From Plantago ovata (Eukaryota; Streptophyta; Magnoliopsida; Lamiales; Plantaginaceae), in assembly GCA_028274465.1 (NCBI GenBank), contig CM051457.1:68112496-68176495 (forward strand): a stretch of DNA of 64,000 nucleotides, in the 5' to 3' direction. Shown one piece after another: positions 52,614 through 63,000 of the stretch. The position numbers and the translations under genes are program-made. The notes below the pieces were generated by a model. The model was given only the letters and a program-made list of their open reading frames with translations, searched no databases and was not told where the DNA came from. Each line of letters starts with the position of its first letter. Within the stretch, counting starts at the first letter, position 1.

Positions 52614-54239
52614 TTATTGAGGTAGTTCAATCAATCCAAGGTTATACCTTAGCATTGCGAACCTATTATCTGGTAGGAGCTTTGTAAAGATGTCAGCAAG
52701 CTGATCATCAGTGCCTACTTTCACAACCTCAATATCTCCTTTTTCTACATGATGTCTAATGAAATGATGTCTAATATCAATGTGCTTAGTCCTTGAGTGA
52801 AACTTAGGATTTTGCGTGATTGCAATAGCACTTGTATTATCACAAAAGATTGGTGTTTTCTTTGCAGAAATACCATAATCTCTTAATTGTTGCTGAATCC
52901 ATAGGATTTGAGCTGTGCAACAACCAGCTGCAATGTATTCAGATTCAGTAGATGAATTGGCAACACAGGTTTGCTTCTTGCTGAACCATGATTTTAATCT
53001 AGTACCCAAAAACTGACAAGTTCCAGATGAACTTTTTCTATCAAGAGTTGATCCTCCATGATCAGCATCAGAATAACCAACCAATTCAAGTCCAGAATCT
53101 TGAGGATACCATAATCCAACATTGACTGTACCTTTTACATATTTCAGTATCTTGATTGCCTTTTGTAGTGTGATTCTCTTGGATCAGATTGGAATCTTAA
53201 ACACACACAAACAACATACTGAATGTCAGGTCTACTTGCTGTTAGATACAACAAGGAACCAATGAGCTTCCTATACTTGTGTTCTTCAACACTTTTATCT
53301 TCCTTAGTATAGCCCAATTTGGTACCAACACTCATAGGGATCTTTTCAGGTTTCTCATCCTCTTGATCCTAAACTTTATGAGCATTTCTTTCGCATACTT
53401 TGCTTGATTTATGAATATTCCATCTTTGAGTTGCTTGACTTGCAATCCTGGGAAATAATTCAGTTTTCCCATCATACTCATTTCAAACTTATTTGTCATG
53501 AGTTTGGCAAAATCATCACAAAGTTGCTTGTCCTTAGATCCAAAAATTATGTCATCCACATAAATTTGAACTAAGAGTATTTTACCATCATGGTTCATGG
53601 TAAATAAGGTTTTGTCAACTTCACCTTTCTTGAAACCATTTTCCAGCAAGAACTTAGCCAAGGTATCATACCATGCTCTTGGTGCTTGCTTTAGACCATA
53701 TACAACTTTCTGAAGCTTGTATACCATCTTGATTTCTGAGGGAAGTTCAAAGCCAGTGGGTTGTTCTAGGTAGACTTCTTCAGCAAGTTCACCATTCAAG
53801 AATGCACTTTTAACATCCATTTGGTAAACGATGAATTCATTGTGAGCAGCAAAGGCCAAGAAAAGCCTAATTGCATCCAATCTTGCAACTGGTGCATAAG
53901 ACTCATCATAGTCCAATCCTTTAGTCTGACAGTAACCTTGAGCAACTAAACGTGCTTTATTTCTTGTTGTTCACCAACTCGCTCAGCTTGTTTCTGAACA
54001 CCCACTTTGTACCAATAGCTTTCTTGTCTTCAGCAAGTGGCACAAGTTTCCAGACTTTGTTTCTTTCAAATTGATCGAGTTCTTCTTGCATTGCCTTTAT
54101 CCATTCAGAATGCTTTAAAGCTTCTTCTATGGTTTTAGGTTCAATTTCTGAAACAAAGCAAGAGAACAATGATTCTACTTCTACGACAGTTGCTTCTTCA
54201 GCAAGTCGATGAGTAGCTTTGGATCTAGTCACTTGGCTG
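52614..54239 (-). pseudogene. Reverse transcriptase and RNase H of Sire-C
   Basis: Frames 54232-53957, 53916-53332, 53335-53144 and 53084-52614 cover RT and RNase H. Visible: [69 protein letters not shown] with Asp-Asp at 53551-53556, LIGSLLYLTASRPDIQYVVC, then YSDADHGGSTLDRKSSSGTC, SESEYIAAGCCTAQILW, FCDNTSAIAITQNPKFHSRT and ADIFTKLLP. The Trp and Arg codons lost in Sire-A are intact here. One-base deletions near 53350 and 53165 and a shift near 53965 split the frame; the catalytic motifs are complete. Confidence 0.88.
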
Positions 54240-55799
54240 TATTAATATCGCCATCATATCCGTAGAGGGATGATCCTAATCCATTTATTAACAGGTTTCC
54301 TGTTTGTTGGTCAGGATATTTTGCTGCATCAGCATGTGACCTTCAGTATGTACTTGTTCGTACTACTGGGATTTTGTCGTCTAGCTGAGATTTGTTCACA
54401 GCAACTGCTTGTTCAGCATTGCTGGATTGAGGTAGTTCATCAGCAGGCACTGGAGTTGCGTAATTTCAGCACTAACTTCCGGAGCAACGTCGCCTTTTGC
54501 TGGAATTCTTTGTCGTAAACTATATTATCTTTTCATGACACTATGTGAAGAGATTCATTGGTCAGAATCAGTCAATTTAGTTCAATTGACGTTGATTTGC
54601 TTGCATCAGATATCAGTTCTTTGCTCATGTATGATACGTTTGCATACGCTGATTATCTTCTTCAGCAGGCACTCCTTGTGACTTTCGTAGAATACAACAT
54701 AGCACTGANNNNNNNNNNNNNNNNNNNNNNNNNNNNNNNNNNNNNNNNNNNNNNNNNNNNNNNNNNNNNNNNNNNNNNNNNNNNNNNNNNNNNNNNNNNN
54801 NNNNNNNNTTTTCATACTCTGATATTTCTTCTTCAGCAGGCACTCCTTGTGACTTTTGTAGAATACAACATGCACAGATTCTTCAATCTTTGTGCCTTTT
54901 TGTGTAAACTATAAGCTTTACTATGCAAGGAGTAGCCGAGAAATATCGCTTCGTCTGCCTTTGGTTGAAATGTTCTTAGGTATTCTCTACCATTGGAAGA
55001 ACGAAACACTTGCAACCAAATACTCTTAGATGAGTGATGTTAGGAGGTCTTCCAACAAACAATTCATAAGGAGTTTTGTTGTATTCCTTAGTAATCAAAC
55101 ATCTGTTTGAGTATAACAGCGGTATTAATCGCTTCAACCCAGTAGCCTCACTTATTCAGTGTCAGCAAGCATTGTTCTTGCGGCTTCTTTCAGGGTACGA
55201 TTCTTCCGTTCAGCAACACCGTTTTGCTGTGGTGTCCTTACTGAGGATAACTGATGTTGAATACCTTTGAGTACAATATTCAGTTATGTACTGTTTACAA
55301 ACTCAGTACCATGGTCTGTCCTTATGACTTTACCTTGTCATTTTTCATGACTTCAAGCTTATTCAGCAAGTTAGGTATTTCAGTCTGGTTTCAGATTTGT
55401 GCTTGATGAATACTACCCAAGTGAATCTTGAATAGTCATCCACCACGACCAGACCATACTTCTTACCAGCATAGCTTGTTGAAGAAGATTCAAACAAGTC
55501 CATGTGCAAGAGTTGTAAAGGTTTTGTAGTTGACGGTACTGCCTTGTTCTTGAAAGAAGATTTGGTTTGCTTTCCTTGCTGACATGCATTGCAAACACCA
55601 TCCTTCTTAAAAGTAACCCTAGGTAATCCAACTACAAGTGCCTTTTTAGACAGCTTATTCAGCGTCTTGAAGTTTAGATGACTTGTTCGTTTATGCCATA
55701 ACCATGCTTTTTCAGCAAGGCAATCATGATCTGAGACAAGGCATTTTCAACGTTTGCTGAAGACCAATCAACGGTGTACAAGCCTCCTGATCTTCTTGC
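54240..55799 (-). pseudogene. Integrase of Sire-C, across an assembly gap
   Basis: Colinear with 22350-23640 of Sire-A. Catalytic positions read IRTDHGTEF (near 55315) and PQQNGVAER (near 55215), both intact. The frame is broken many times by single missing bases relative to Sire-A and Sire-E. The segment at 54625-54708 and that after the gap at 54809-54870 repeat the same stretch (CTTCTTCAGCAGGCACTCC), so the assembly is probably wrong here. The breaks may be sequencing errors rather than mutations. Confidence 0.75.
54709..54808. other. Assembly gap (100 N)
   Basis: Exactly 100 N, the usual placeholder for a gap of unknown size. Both sides carry near-identical integrase sequence in the same orientation. 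Frames drawn through the N run are artefacts. Confidence 0.99.
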
Positions 55800-57023
55800 A
55801 ATCATTATAACCTTTTTAGTCTCAAATCTACAAGTTTACATTCATCACTTTTAATTTCGATGAAGTATCCTTTGTCAGCAAATGACTCATGCTGAAAAGG
55901 TTAACTTAATTTTTTGACATAAAGAACTCCAGAATGGTTATGCATCCAACTTCACGTCACCATAGCCTTTTGTAGATCCGGAGCCTCCACCAGCAAACCT
56001 TATTGTTGGACCTTTAGACCACCGTCTATAGTTTATAAGGTTATTCTTGTTGCCCGTCATGTGCTTTCCACAACACTATCAAAGTGCCAGATTGCATCGT
56101 TTGTCTCCGTGGCTGAAGTCTGCACAATCAAGAGCAAACAAGTTAATTATCCAATGATGGATGTCCATTAACATGTTCAAGAATGCGTCCAGTGGAAACC
56201 CAAGTCTTAAGTTTTTCAACTTTGACTTGTTTTCTACTGCTGAGGAACTAGGAGGTTTTGAGCTGAAAGACTTTGACTTGTGCTGGTCAAATCCACTTTC
56301 TGATGTGGTGTCTTGCTCTGTTGACCTTTTTGCTGAACATACTTTTCAGTAAGTTTCTTTTCTAGCAAGGTTCCTTCTAGCCCTAGCATTGGAGTCTTTT
56401 CAGAACTCTTAGGCTTGGTTTCTTCATCTCTTTGAAGTATCTTTGCTGACTTTGCTTATACTCATGAAAAGTTGACTTTGCTTGGTTTTGAAACCGAGTC
56501 CACTTTTGGAGAATGCTGAGCTTTAGTGTCAGCAACCTTACTTGATTCAGGTTTGTCAGCAAGGACTTCTGATTACTTTTGTAATCTGCCTTTAGACTTA
56601 ACAACTTGCTTTTCAGCAACTTGTTTGGCGGAATGCTTCACGACATCTTCTTCTTTCCAGTTTGCTTCTCAGCAACCTGTTTTCCTTTTAAGTCTTTTTA
56701 CTTTGAGTAGCAACAGCGGGCTTTATGGTCAGGTACTTGATTGCATGTTTCAGCAACCTTAGATTGACCAACTGATAGATTCTGGTAGACCACTATCAGT
56801 AGCACGTACAAAGGAGATCGGTGATTTATCTTTTCTCAAGATTTTACGTTATCACCTTCACACGTTGCTCCTAAACCTTCTTTCTGAGATGGATCTCTCA
56901 AATAAGAGTTTAGTTCAGTCAGCGTATTACTTGCTCCACATAAGATTTGAATTGATTTTCATCTTTTTCATTTCTTGATTTCAGCAAGTAACTTTAGAAT
57001 TGAGGACTGATATTCTTCCAATT
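55800..57023 (-). pseudogene. Gag tail and protease of Sire-C
   Basis: Colinear with 20990-22340 of Sire-A. It contains the Lys-rich tail with AEKQ-type motifs and the protease stretch; many single-base deletions break it (for example 56383-56619 is one surviving frame). The density of small deletions matches the error-rich zone around the gap. Confidence 0.65.
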
Positions 57024-58525
57024 CTAATGCCATTTGAGAATTCTTCTCTGCAGCTCAGCAATCAACTTCTTAAGACGCCTTATTTCAGCATCCTTTTCTT
57101 CTGTCTCTTCCTTCAGCAAGACATACTTTTCAGTAGTTTGCTTGGTCAGAGTTTCAGCAAGTTGTAGTTTCTCTTGCTGTTTGCTCAGAGTTTTCTCAAA
57201 TCTTTCGATTTCTCCTTGAATCTTGTCAAGGTCAATCTCGTCTTCACTTTCTGAGTCTGAGTCAGAGGTAGGGTTGTTTACCTGACCGGCCATGAGGCAG
57301 AATTCGTAGTTTGACACATCTGGATAAGCTTCCATAGCTATTCCACAAACTTCTTTGCCAATCTCCACGTCTAGAGTGGCTTCTTCATCGTCAGTGTCTG
57401 AACTTTCATCCTCACTGTCTTCGGAGCTAGTATCAGTACACAATGCATCGACTTTTGCTTGAAGCTTCTTCTTTTCTTCAGCAATAAAAGCTCTTTTGAA
57501 CTTCTTCTTCTTTTCAGCAGATTTGCCTTTCAGCAAAGAGCAATTAGCTTTGAAGTGTCCAGGCTTCTTGCAGTAAAAACATAGATCATTTCCAACTGCT
57601 GGTTCTTCTGATGAGGTTGCTTGCTGAGCTTGCTTGTTCAGCGAGCCAGTCTCATTCTTGTACTTATGGTAATTGTTACCAAGATGTTTTTTCAGCTTCT
57701 CTTTTGCTTTTCGCCTTTCAAGTTCCTTAGTGATGAATTTCTTCATGTTTTTAACAACCAAAGCGTTTTCATCAGCAGGCTCTTTATCACTCTTCTTTTT
57801 GGAAGATGACGGCTTTGCAGCAAGAGCAATGTTTTGCGATTTTTCAGCAAACACATTTTCTCTTTGCTTTGTCTCATAGTTGACAGTAGCAAGATGAGAG
57901 AACAACTCTGTTGGTGTAATGTCTGGCATTTCTGAGTGTGGATCCATTCTTGATTCAGACTTGTGATGATAGTTTTCACTTTCTCAGAATCTGAGTAAAG
58001 GTTTCCAACACCCAAGGCTGCCATTTCACTAACAAGAGTTGTGAATCTGAAATCCAAGTCTTCCAGTGACTCGTTTGTACCTTTCTTAAAGTTTTGAAAC
58101 TTTAATTTAAGTACTTCAAGTTTGTTTTCCTTGGTTTGTCAGATCCAGCACAAAGATCTTGAACCATTTTCCAAGCTTCCTTTGCAGTCTTAGCACCCCA
58201 CAGTTTGCACTGTATGGTATCCGGAGTTGATCGAATGATGATGTTTCTTGCTTGGCCATCAAGACGGAATCTCTTAGCTTCGTCAGAAGTCCATTCCTCT
58301 CTTGGTTTTGGCACAACCGTATCTGATGGTTCGCCTAGGATAGTTTCCTTTCCAGCTTCAGTGGTCTTGTGAGGGAAACTCCTTTTCAACCTTAGTGATC
58401 TTGATAGGTCCATCATTAATGACGGTGACCATCTCATTACTAATGGCCTCAAGATGTAGCATCATGTTGTTTTTCCATTTGTCGTAATTTTCCAGCTTCA
58501 GCAAGGGAGCATCTCCTAAAGACAT
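57024..58525 (-). pseudogene. Gag of Sire-C
   Basis: ATG at 58525 (MSLGDAPLLKLENY). A shift near 58380-58450 precedes the main gag frame (TTEAGKETILGEPSDTVV, ARNIIIRSTPDTIQCKLWGA, AKEAWKMVQDLCAGSD). It shifts again near 58130, and LDFRFTTLVSEMAALGVGN resumes. The frame 57947-57024 carries ELFSHLATVNYETKQRENVF, the zinc knuckle CFYCKKPGHFKANC (about 57540-57581), an acidic stretch and the coiled coil (FEKTLSKQQEKLQLAETLTK). The Gln codon that is TAG in Sire-A is intact here. Confidence 0.85.
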
Positions 58526-58622
58526 CCTGTCAGCAAAGCACTACCAAACTGATCAAGTGAGAGTGATTTAAGGAAAGCACCTAAGGGGATCTAGGTTCAG
58601 TGCTGAAGGTTAAAGAACCTCC

Positions 58623-58635
58623 AGCTCTGATACCA
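58623..58635 (-). promoter_or_regulatory. Primer binding site of Sire-C
   Basis: TGGTATCAGAGCT on minus, two bases from the LTR end, with one mismatch at the last base relative to the Met-tRNA site of Sire-A. Confidence 0.88.
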
Positions 58636-58637
58636 CT

Positions 58638-60238
58638 TGTTGGTCCCTTTAAACAACAAGAAAAGACTAGAGGGGGGGGGTGAATAGTCTTTTCAAATTT
58701 TCGTCGTTTAAAACTTTCTCAGCAAGTGCTTATTACTTTTCAGTAATGAGTTTGCTGATACTTAACTTTCTCAGCAAGCGTAAGTTACTTTTCTGTAGCT
58801 AGGTTTGCTGATACTTAAAATCAGAGAGCGGAAGTCTTTGATACAATAAGTGCTCTTTCAGTAAGTAAAGGTTTCAGCAAGTGATGTGAGTGACTGTGTA
58901 CAAACAGATATGATTTGCTGAAAACTAAGTACAGTAAGTAAATCACACAAACACTTTTATAGTGGTATCTGAGAGTGGCGTAATCTCTCAACTAATCCAC
59001 TTTGTCCTTTCTAGGACTGAATCCACTAAGATATGATTGAGGTTCCTTACAAATCCTATCTAGAGCGATTGAAGCAGAAACCAAAGCACACTTGCTTCGT
59101 CTCCAACCTAATCTAGAGAATGTAACCTTGTTCTCCACCAAACTTGGTACTTTTAATCAGCAAAACTATGCTCAATTAAGTTCCCCCTGAATATCACGCC
59201 TGAAAGGGTGTATTTTCAGTTAGAGAGTTTTGGGGTGAGATAATTTAATTATAACTTATTCAGTTACAACAAGTAATCTAAGAAACACAACTTTGAATAC
59301 TTTGCAGTAAACAAGTTTGATTGTTTCTGGTGTCAAGACTTGTTCTTGTTCGAAAGAAGGAACACTTAACTAATTTCTTAGCCGAGTTTGTTCTACTTCT
59401 TCACAAGTAGCTTTTTCAAGCTTTAAGTCTTGGAACGGATCAATGGCAGTAAAGAGTATTGAAGGGTATGTGAGTTTAAGCACAAGTGAGAGTTTGATCA
59501 CGTTGTTGACACACTTCAACTCTTCGCCGGATGACCTCTATTTATAGTGAAATAAGGAGCCGTTTGAATTTTAAATTCCAAGGCTTTTGATCCTTAAGAT
59601 GTCACTATCTTGCTTTTGTACTTTCAGCAACGTCCTTGTTTGTCTTCTAGTCTTCATGTCCTTCGCGTGCATGCTTTGCATTTAATGCTTATTTGAATAG
59701 AATTCAAACAGTAACATTGGAGAGCAAAAATAAGTACTTTCAGCAAGAGGTCACATAAGTTCCATCAGCAAGTGGTCAGTCTCAGTTTCAGCAAGCACAA
59801 CCTACTCTGTGTTTCAGATTTTCACTTATGCAATGTTGTTGCTGAAGTTTCCACTTTCTGAGCAACACGTGCCTTTGTAGATACCAGTATTCAGAAATCT
59901 TCTTGTCTTCAGATCTTCGAATTCTTCAAGTCTTCAGATCTTCGATAGTCTTCAAGATTCTGAGCGGTTTCTAAATGCTTCAATAGTTTGTTTGTAAAAA
60001 CAAAGTACATCGTCAGCAAATGCTTCAATAGGTTATTTTCTTTCTTCTCAGAAAATAAGATACATCATAAGCGGTAAAAACCAACCTATCTAGCACCTAA
60101 TCTAAGTCTTCAGCAAACGTTCCTCTTTTACAATGTCCTTAAAATTCTAAATTCCTATGGACCTTAAGAGTACTAGTTACTGGACTTTCCTTAATTTAGC
60201 ATGGTTAATTGCTCATCAAAATTACAAGTTTCCTAACA
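58638..60238 (-). repeat. 5' LTR of Sire-C
   Basis: 1601 bp with the same ends as 44572-46167. A run of eight G at 58672-58679 corresponds to the poly-C tract of the family LTR. TATA box on minus at 59539-59546. Confidence 0.95.
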
Positions 60239-61001
60239 GGTATCTACAAAGGCACATGTTGCTCAGAAAGTGGAAATTTCAGCAACAACTCGCATAAGTG
60301 AAAATCTATATGACAAAGTAGGTTGTGCTTGCTGAAACTGAGACTGACCGCTTGCTGAAATACATATGTGACCTCCTTGCTGAAAGTACTTGCATTTTGG
60401 CTCCAACGTTCTCATTTGAATTCCATTCAAATGAACATTAAATGCAAAGTAAGCACACCAAACACCCTTTTTCAGGCGTGAAATTCAGGGGGATTTAATC
60501 AAACATAGTTTTACTGATTAAGTGTCCCAAGTTTGATGGAGAACAAGGTTTCGTTCTCTAGTTAGGTTGGAAATGAAGCAAGTGTGCTTTTGTTTCTGAA
60601 GTATGATTATAGATAGGTGTTGTAAGGAACCTCAAGCTTATCTTAGTGGATTCAGTCGTAGAAAGGACAAAGTGGATTAGTTGGGAGATTACGCCACTCT
60701 CAGATACCACTATAAAAGTGTTTGTGTGATTTACTTTACCGCATTTAGTTTTCAGCAAGCTTAACTATTTGTACACTGTCACTCTGCTCACTTGCTGAAA
60801 CTATCACTCTCTGAAAAGCACTTATTGTATAAAGACTTCCGCACTCTGTTTTTAAAGTACCAGTAAAACTCGTTACTGAAAAAGTAACTAGTACTTGCTG
60901 AGAAAGTTAATTATCAGCAAACTCATTACTGAAGAGTAATAAGCACTTTTGCTGAGAAAGTTTTTAAACGACGAAAGTTTGAAAAGACTATTCACCCCCC
61001 C
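60239..61001 (+). repeat. 3' LTR of Sire-A, second segment (truncated)
   Basis: It resumes with the GGTAT duplication and matches 18196-19408 but lacks about 460 bp between TAAGCACAC and CAAACACCC (joined near 60456). It stops within the C run at 61001, where Ath-2 begins. The last approximately 45 bp of the LTR are missing. Frames inside are not genes. Confidence 0.85.
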
Positions 61002-62258
61002 TGATGAAACGGTTTGTCAAACTCAATTAATCAAATAAATTTGTATTTAGCCAAAGGCAATTCACAACTACAACGAAAACCGTAGTGCAGCAGTAGAATA
61101 ACCTCGAGTGTCGATCTCTAAGGACTATAACTAACTTTATCTAATTTAACTTAAGAATATAAAACAGCAGACGACTTAGCAAAGGTTTTTCTTAACAGAT
61201 AATGGAGATTGGTGATAGTATGGTCATTCAAAGCATAGCAGGTTAATAATCATGCATAAATTCCCCGGTTTTGCATAGAGATCTTTGATCAATGAGTTGT
61301 CCAGTTGTAATTATTCAACACTACGAAGATATAGATTTAGATAGATCAGAGATCAATGAATTGTCCAATTGCGTTCCGTAATTATTCAACACTACGAAGA
61401 TAGAGATTTAGATAGATCAAAGAAATAAAGCAATAACTCTAGGTATAATGCGCGATATAGCCATTAGCATAATAATTAAACCGTCGCAAAGAAATCACAT
61501 ACTATCACCAACAAGAAGTATAGCTACTCATAGATGTCATGCAATCAACATAAATCATACCACGAATGAATGAAAACATGATGAAAGATATATAAATATA
61601 AATAGAAAAACTGTAAGATACAATATTACCGAAGGTTGTCAATCTCCGAAGAATCGTGATCTTACAAGCTCCAAACTGCTAAGAAAAAGTATCTCCTAAG
61701 CTAAGAACCCCCAGAACAGGCTCTGGAGAATTCCTACCTAAAACTATTGAGAAAGGTGAGAGAAAAGGTCTGGAAAAGTATGAAGAGAAAACTGAGCTCA
61801 TATATATAGGCATTCGAATTGTGTGGGGTGAAGGGCCCCACACACCGGGCGATTCGCCTGGTGTTGGGCGATTCGCCCCACGTCCCGGGCGACTCGCGCG
61901 GGAGTAAATTTCGGCCCTTTACGCGTTTTCGACGCGTTTTGGATTTCTTCTCCTTTTCGGACTCGGTTTCTGCCTTCTAGTGACCTTTTAGCCTTCAGAC
62001 TCGACCCCTAGACTTCAAATCCTATCCGGAATCTTTCAGATACTCCAATTAGGCTTCTGGAACACCAATTCCTTGTCTACTTCAATATAATTGCCCGGAA
62101 AACCTCGTTTTTCAACCAAAACCTGTAACATAAAAACTAAAAGGAAACGTGACACTATTCTAATAAAATGCAATAAAATATAGATGCTAAATTAACATAG
62201 AGGATAGCTAAAATAGGTGAAAAAGACTCAAATGAAAGTGTAAAATACACATTCATCA
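61002..62258 (-). repeat. 3' LTR of Ath-2
   Basis: 1257 bp; plus TGATGAAACGG...ACATTCATCA. Near the middle lies a palindrome array (cores at 61826, 61847, 61866, 61887, spaced 21, 19 and 21 bp), with TATATATA at 61801-61808, 18 bp past the array in the sense direction. Confidence 0.92.
61826..61899. repeat. Palindrome array in Ath-2 LTR (GGGCGAnTCGCCC type)
   Basis: Cores GGGCGATTCGCCT (61847), GGGCGATTCGCCC (61866), GGGCGACTCGCGC (61887) and a decayed GGGTGAAGGGCCC (61826). It sits about 360-432 bp from the sense LTR start and directly upstream of the TATA box. Confidence 0.9.
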
Positions 62259-63000
62259 AACTCCCCAAACCGAACCTTTACTTGTCCTCAAGCAACTAAG
62301 CTAGACTCTAATGCAAAAAACAATGCAACACAAAAAATGGAGTCTCATGCAAAATGAAATGAACTAATCTATCAAATCTATCAAAAAAACATATGAACAA
62401 AAACCATACATATCATAACATGAATATAGGTTGAAGAATGCCTCGATTGACTCATACACATTCACATAAGCACTTATATCAAGACAAGATAGTCTCTCGT
62501 AACATTCTCTACCTGGACCTAGTCAGTGACGACGTAATGAAACATGTTAGAATACCAATGGTTGTCCCGTGCCTATGAAACTGAGGACTTACTGTTGTTC
62601 ACCAAGTTAAGACTTTTCCTCAAAGAGGTCGAACCAATACTGGCTCTCATCAAACGAAGGAGGGTTCCCTATAAAATATCACACTCCCCTATTCTACCCA
62701 TCTCTCAAGCAAAGCCCTAAGCTATTCACCACTTCCTGAATGGCAGGACGAGGGTGGTCTAGAACAGATGACACTCAAAAATAAAAGACAAAAAATTACA
62801 ACACGATTACGGACAAGAATTGGAAAATGAGACATAACACTTTGCTAAACTGCTTTTTGGCTTTCTCTTTTTTTGGACCCTTCTTTGCTTTTTTGGGGTC
62901 TTTTCTTCTTTTTCTTTTTTTTCTTTTCCAGTCTTTTTTCTTTTTTTCTGGAATTTTTATTTTTCTTTTTTTCGATTTTTTTAGCCATCAGTAGCACAAT
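62259..63000 (-). other. Ath-2 3' region, no gene
   Basis: The purine tract is followed by sequence colinear with 29315-30050 of Ath-1 and a T/C-rich tract. The short frame at 62873-63067 reads the pyrimidine tract and is not coding. Confidence 0.75.

Larger units (their letters stand above)
44572..60238 (-). mobile_element. Sire-C: complete Sirevirus-like element with giant ORF2
   Basis: 15,667 bp on the minus strand, inserted in the Sire-A 3' LTR with the GGTAT duplication (44567-44571, 60239-60243). LTRs 44572-46167 and 58638-60238 differ at roughly 30 positions (about 2%). Sense order: LTR, primer site, gag 58525, protease, integrase, RT, RNase H to 52614, spacer with TATA box, ORF2 51704-46433, purine tract, LTR. 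Gag-pol is interrupted by several small indels, many of them in an error-rich stretch around the 100-N gap. This is the best copy for studying the element's gene plan. Confidence 0.93.
17928..61001 (+). mobile_element. Sire-A: full-length Sirevirus-like copia element, split by later insertions
   Basis: 5' LTR 17928-19449, primer site 19452, gag-pol 19560-25350, spacer 25351-26322, ORF2 26323-44036 (interrupted), purine tract AAAAAGGGGAAATT ending 44296, 3' LTR 44297-44571 resuming at 60244 and cut at 61001. Inserted elements: Ath-1 (27918-40514), Sire-C (44572-60238) and, at the poly-C tract, Ath-2 (61002). Own sequence is about 15 kb. Gag-pol has several stops and frameshifts, so this copy is not autonomous. 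The gag zinc knuckle followed by a coiled-coil tail, and an extra gene after pol, are the reasons for calling it Sirevirus-like. Confidence 0.85.
61002..63000 (-). mobile_element. Ath-2: Athila-like element, 3' LTR and 3' region
   Basis: LTR 61002-62258 (minus) followed by a purine tract (GGTTTGGGGAGTT in sense) and a 3' region homologous to that of Ath-1: CTCCCCAAACC.AACCTTT.CTTGTCCTCAAGCAAC, ATGCCTCGATTG, CTACCTGGACCT(A/G)GTCAGTGACGACG and a pyrimidine tract at 62850-62980. It is inserted at the poly-C end of the Sire-A LTR and interrupted at 63000 by Ath-3, so nothing of its gag or pol is in the window. Confidence 0.85.

Noticed and set aside
54558..54914. Frame containing a run of unknown residues
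   Set aside because: It is drawn through the 100-N gap and is an artefact.
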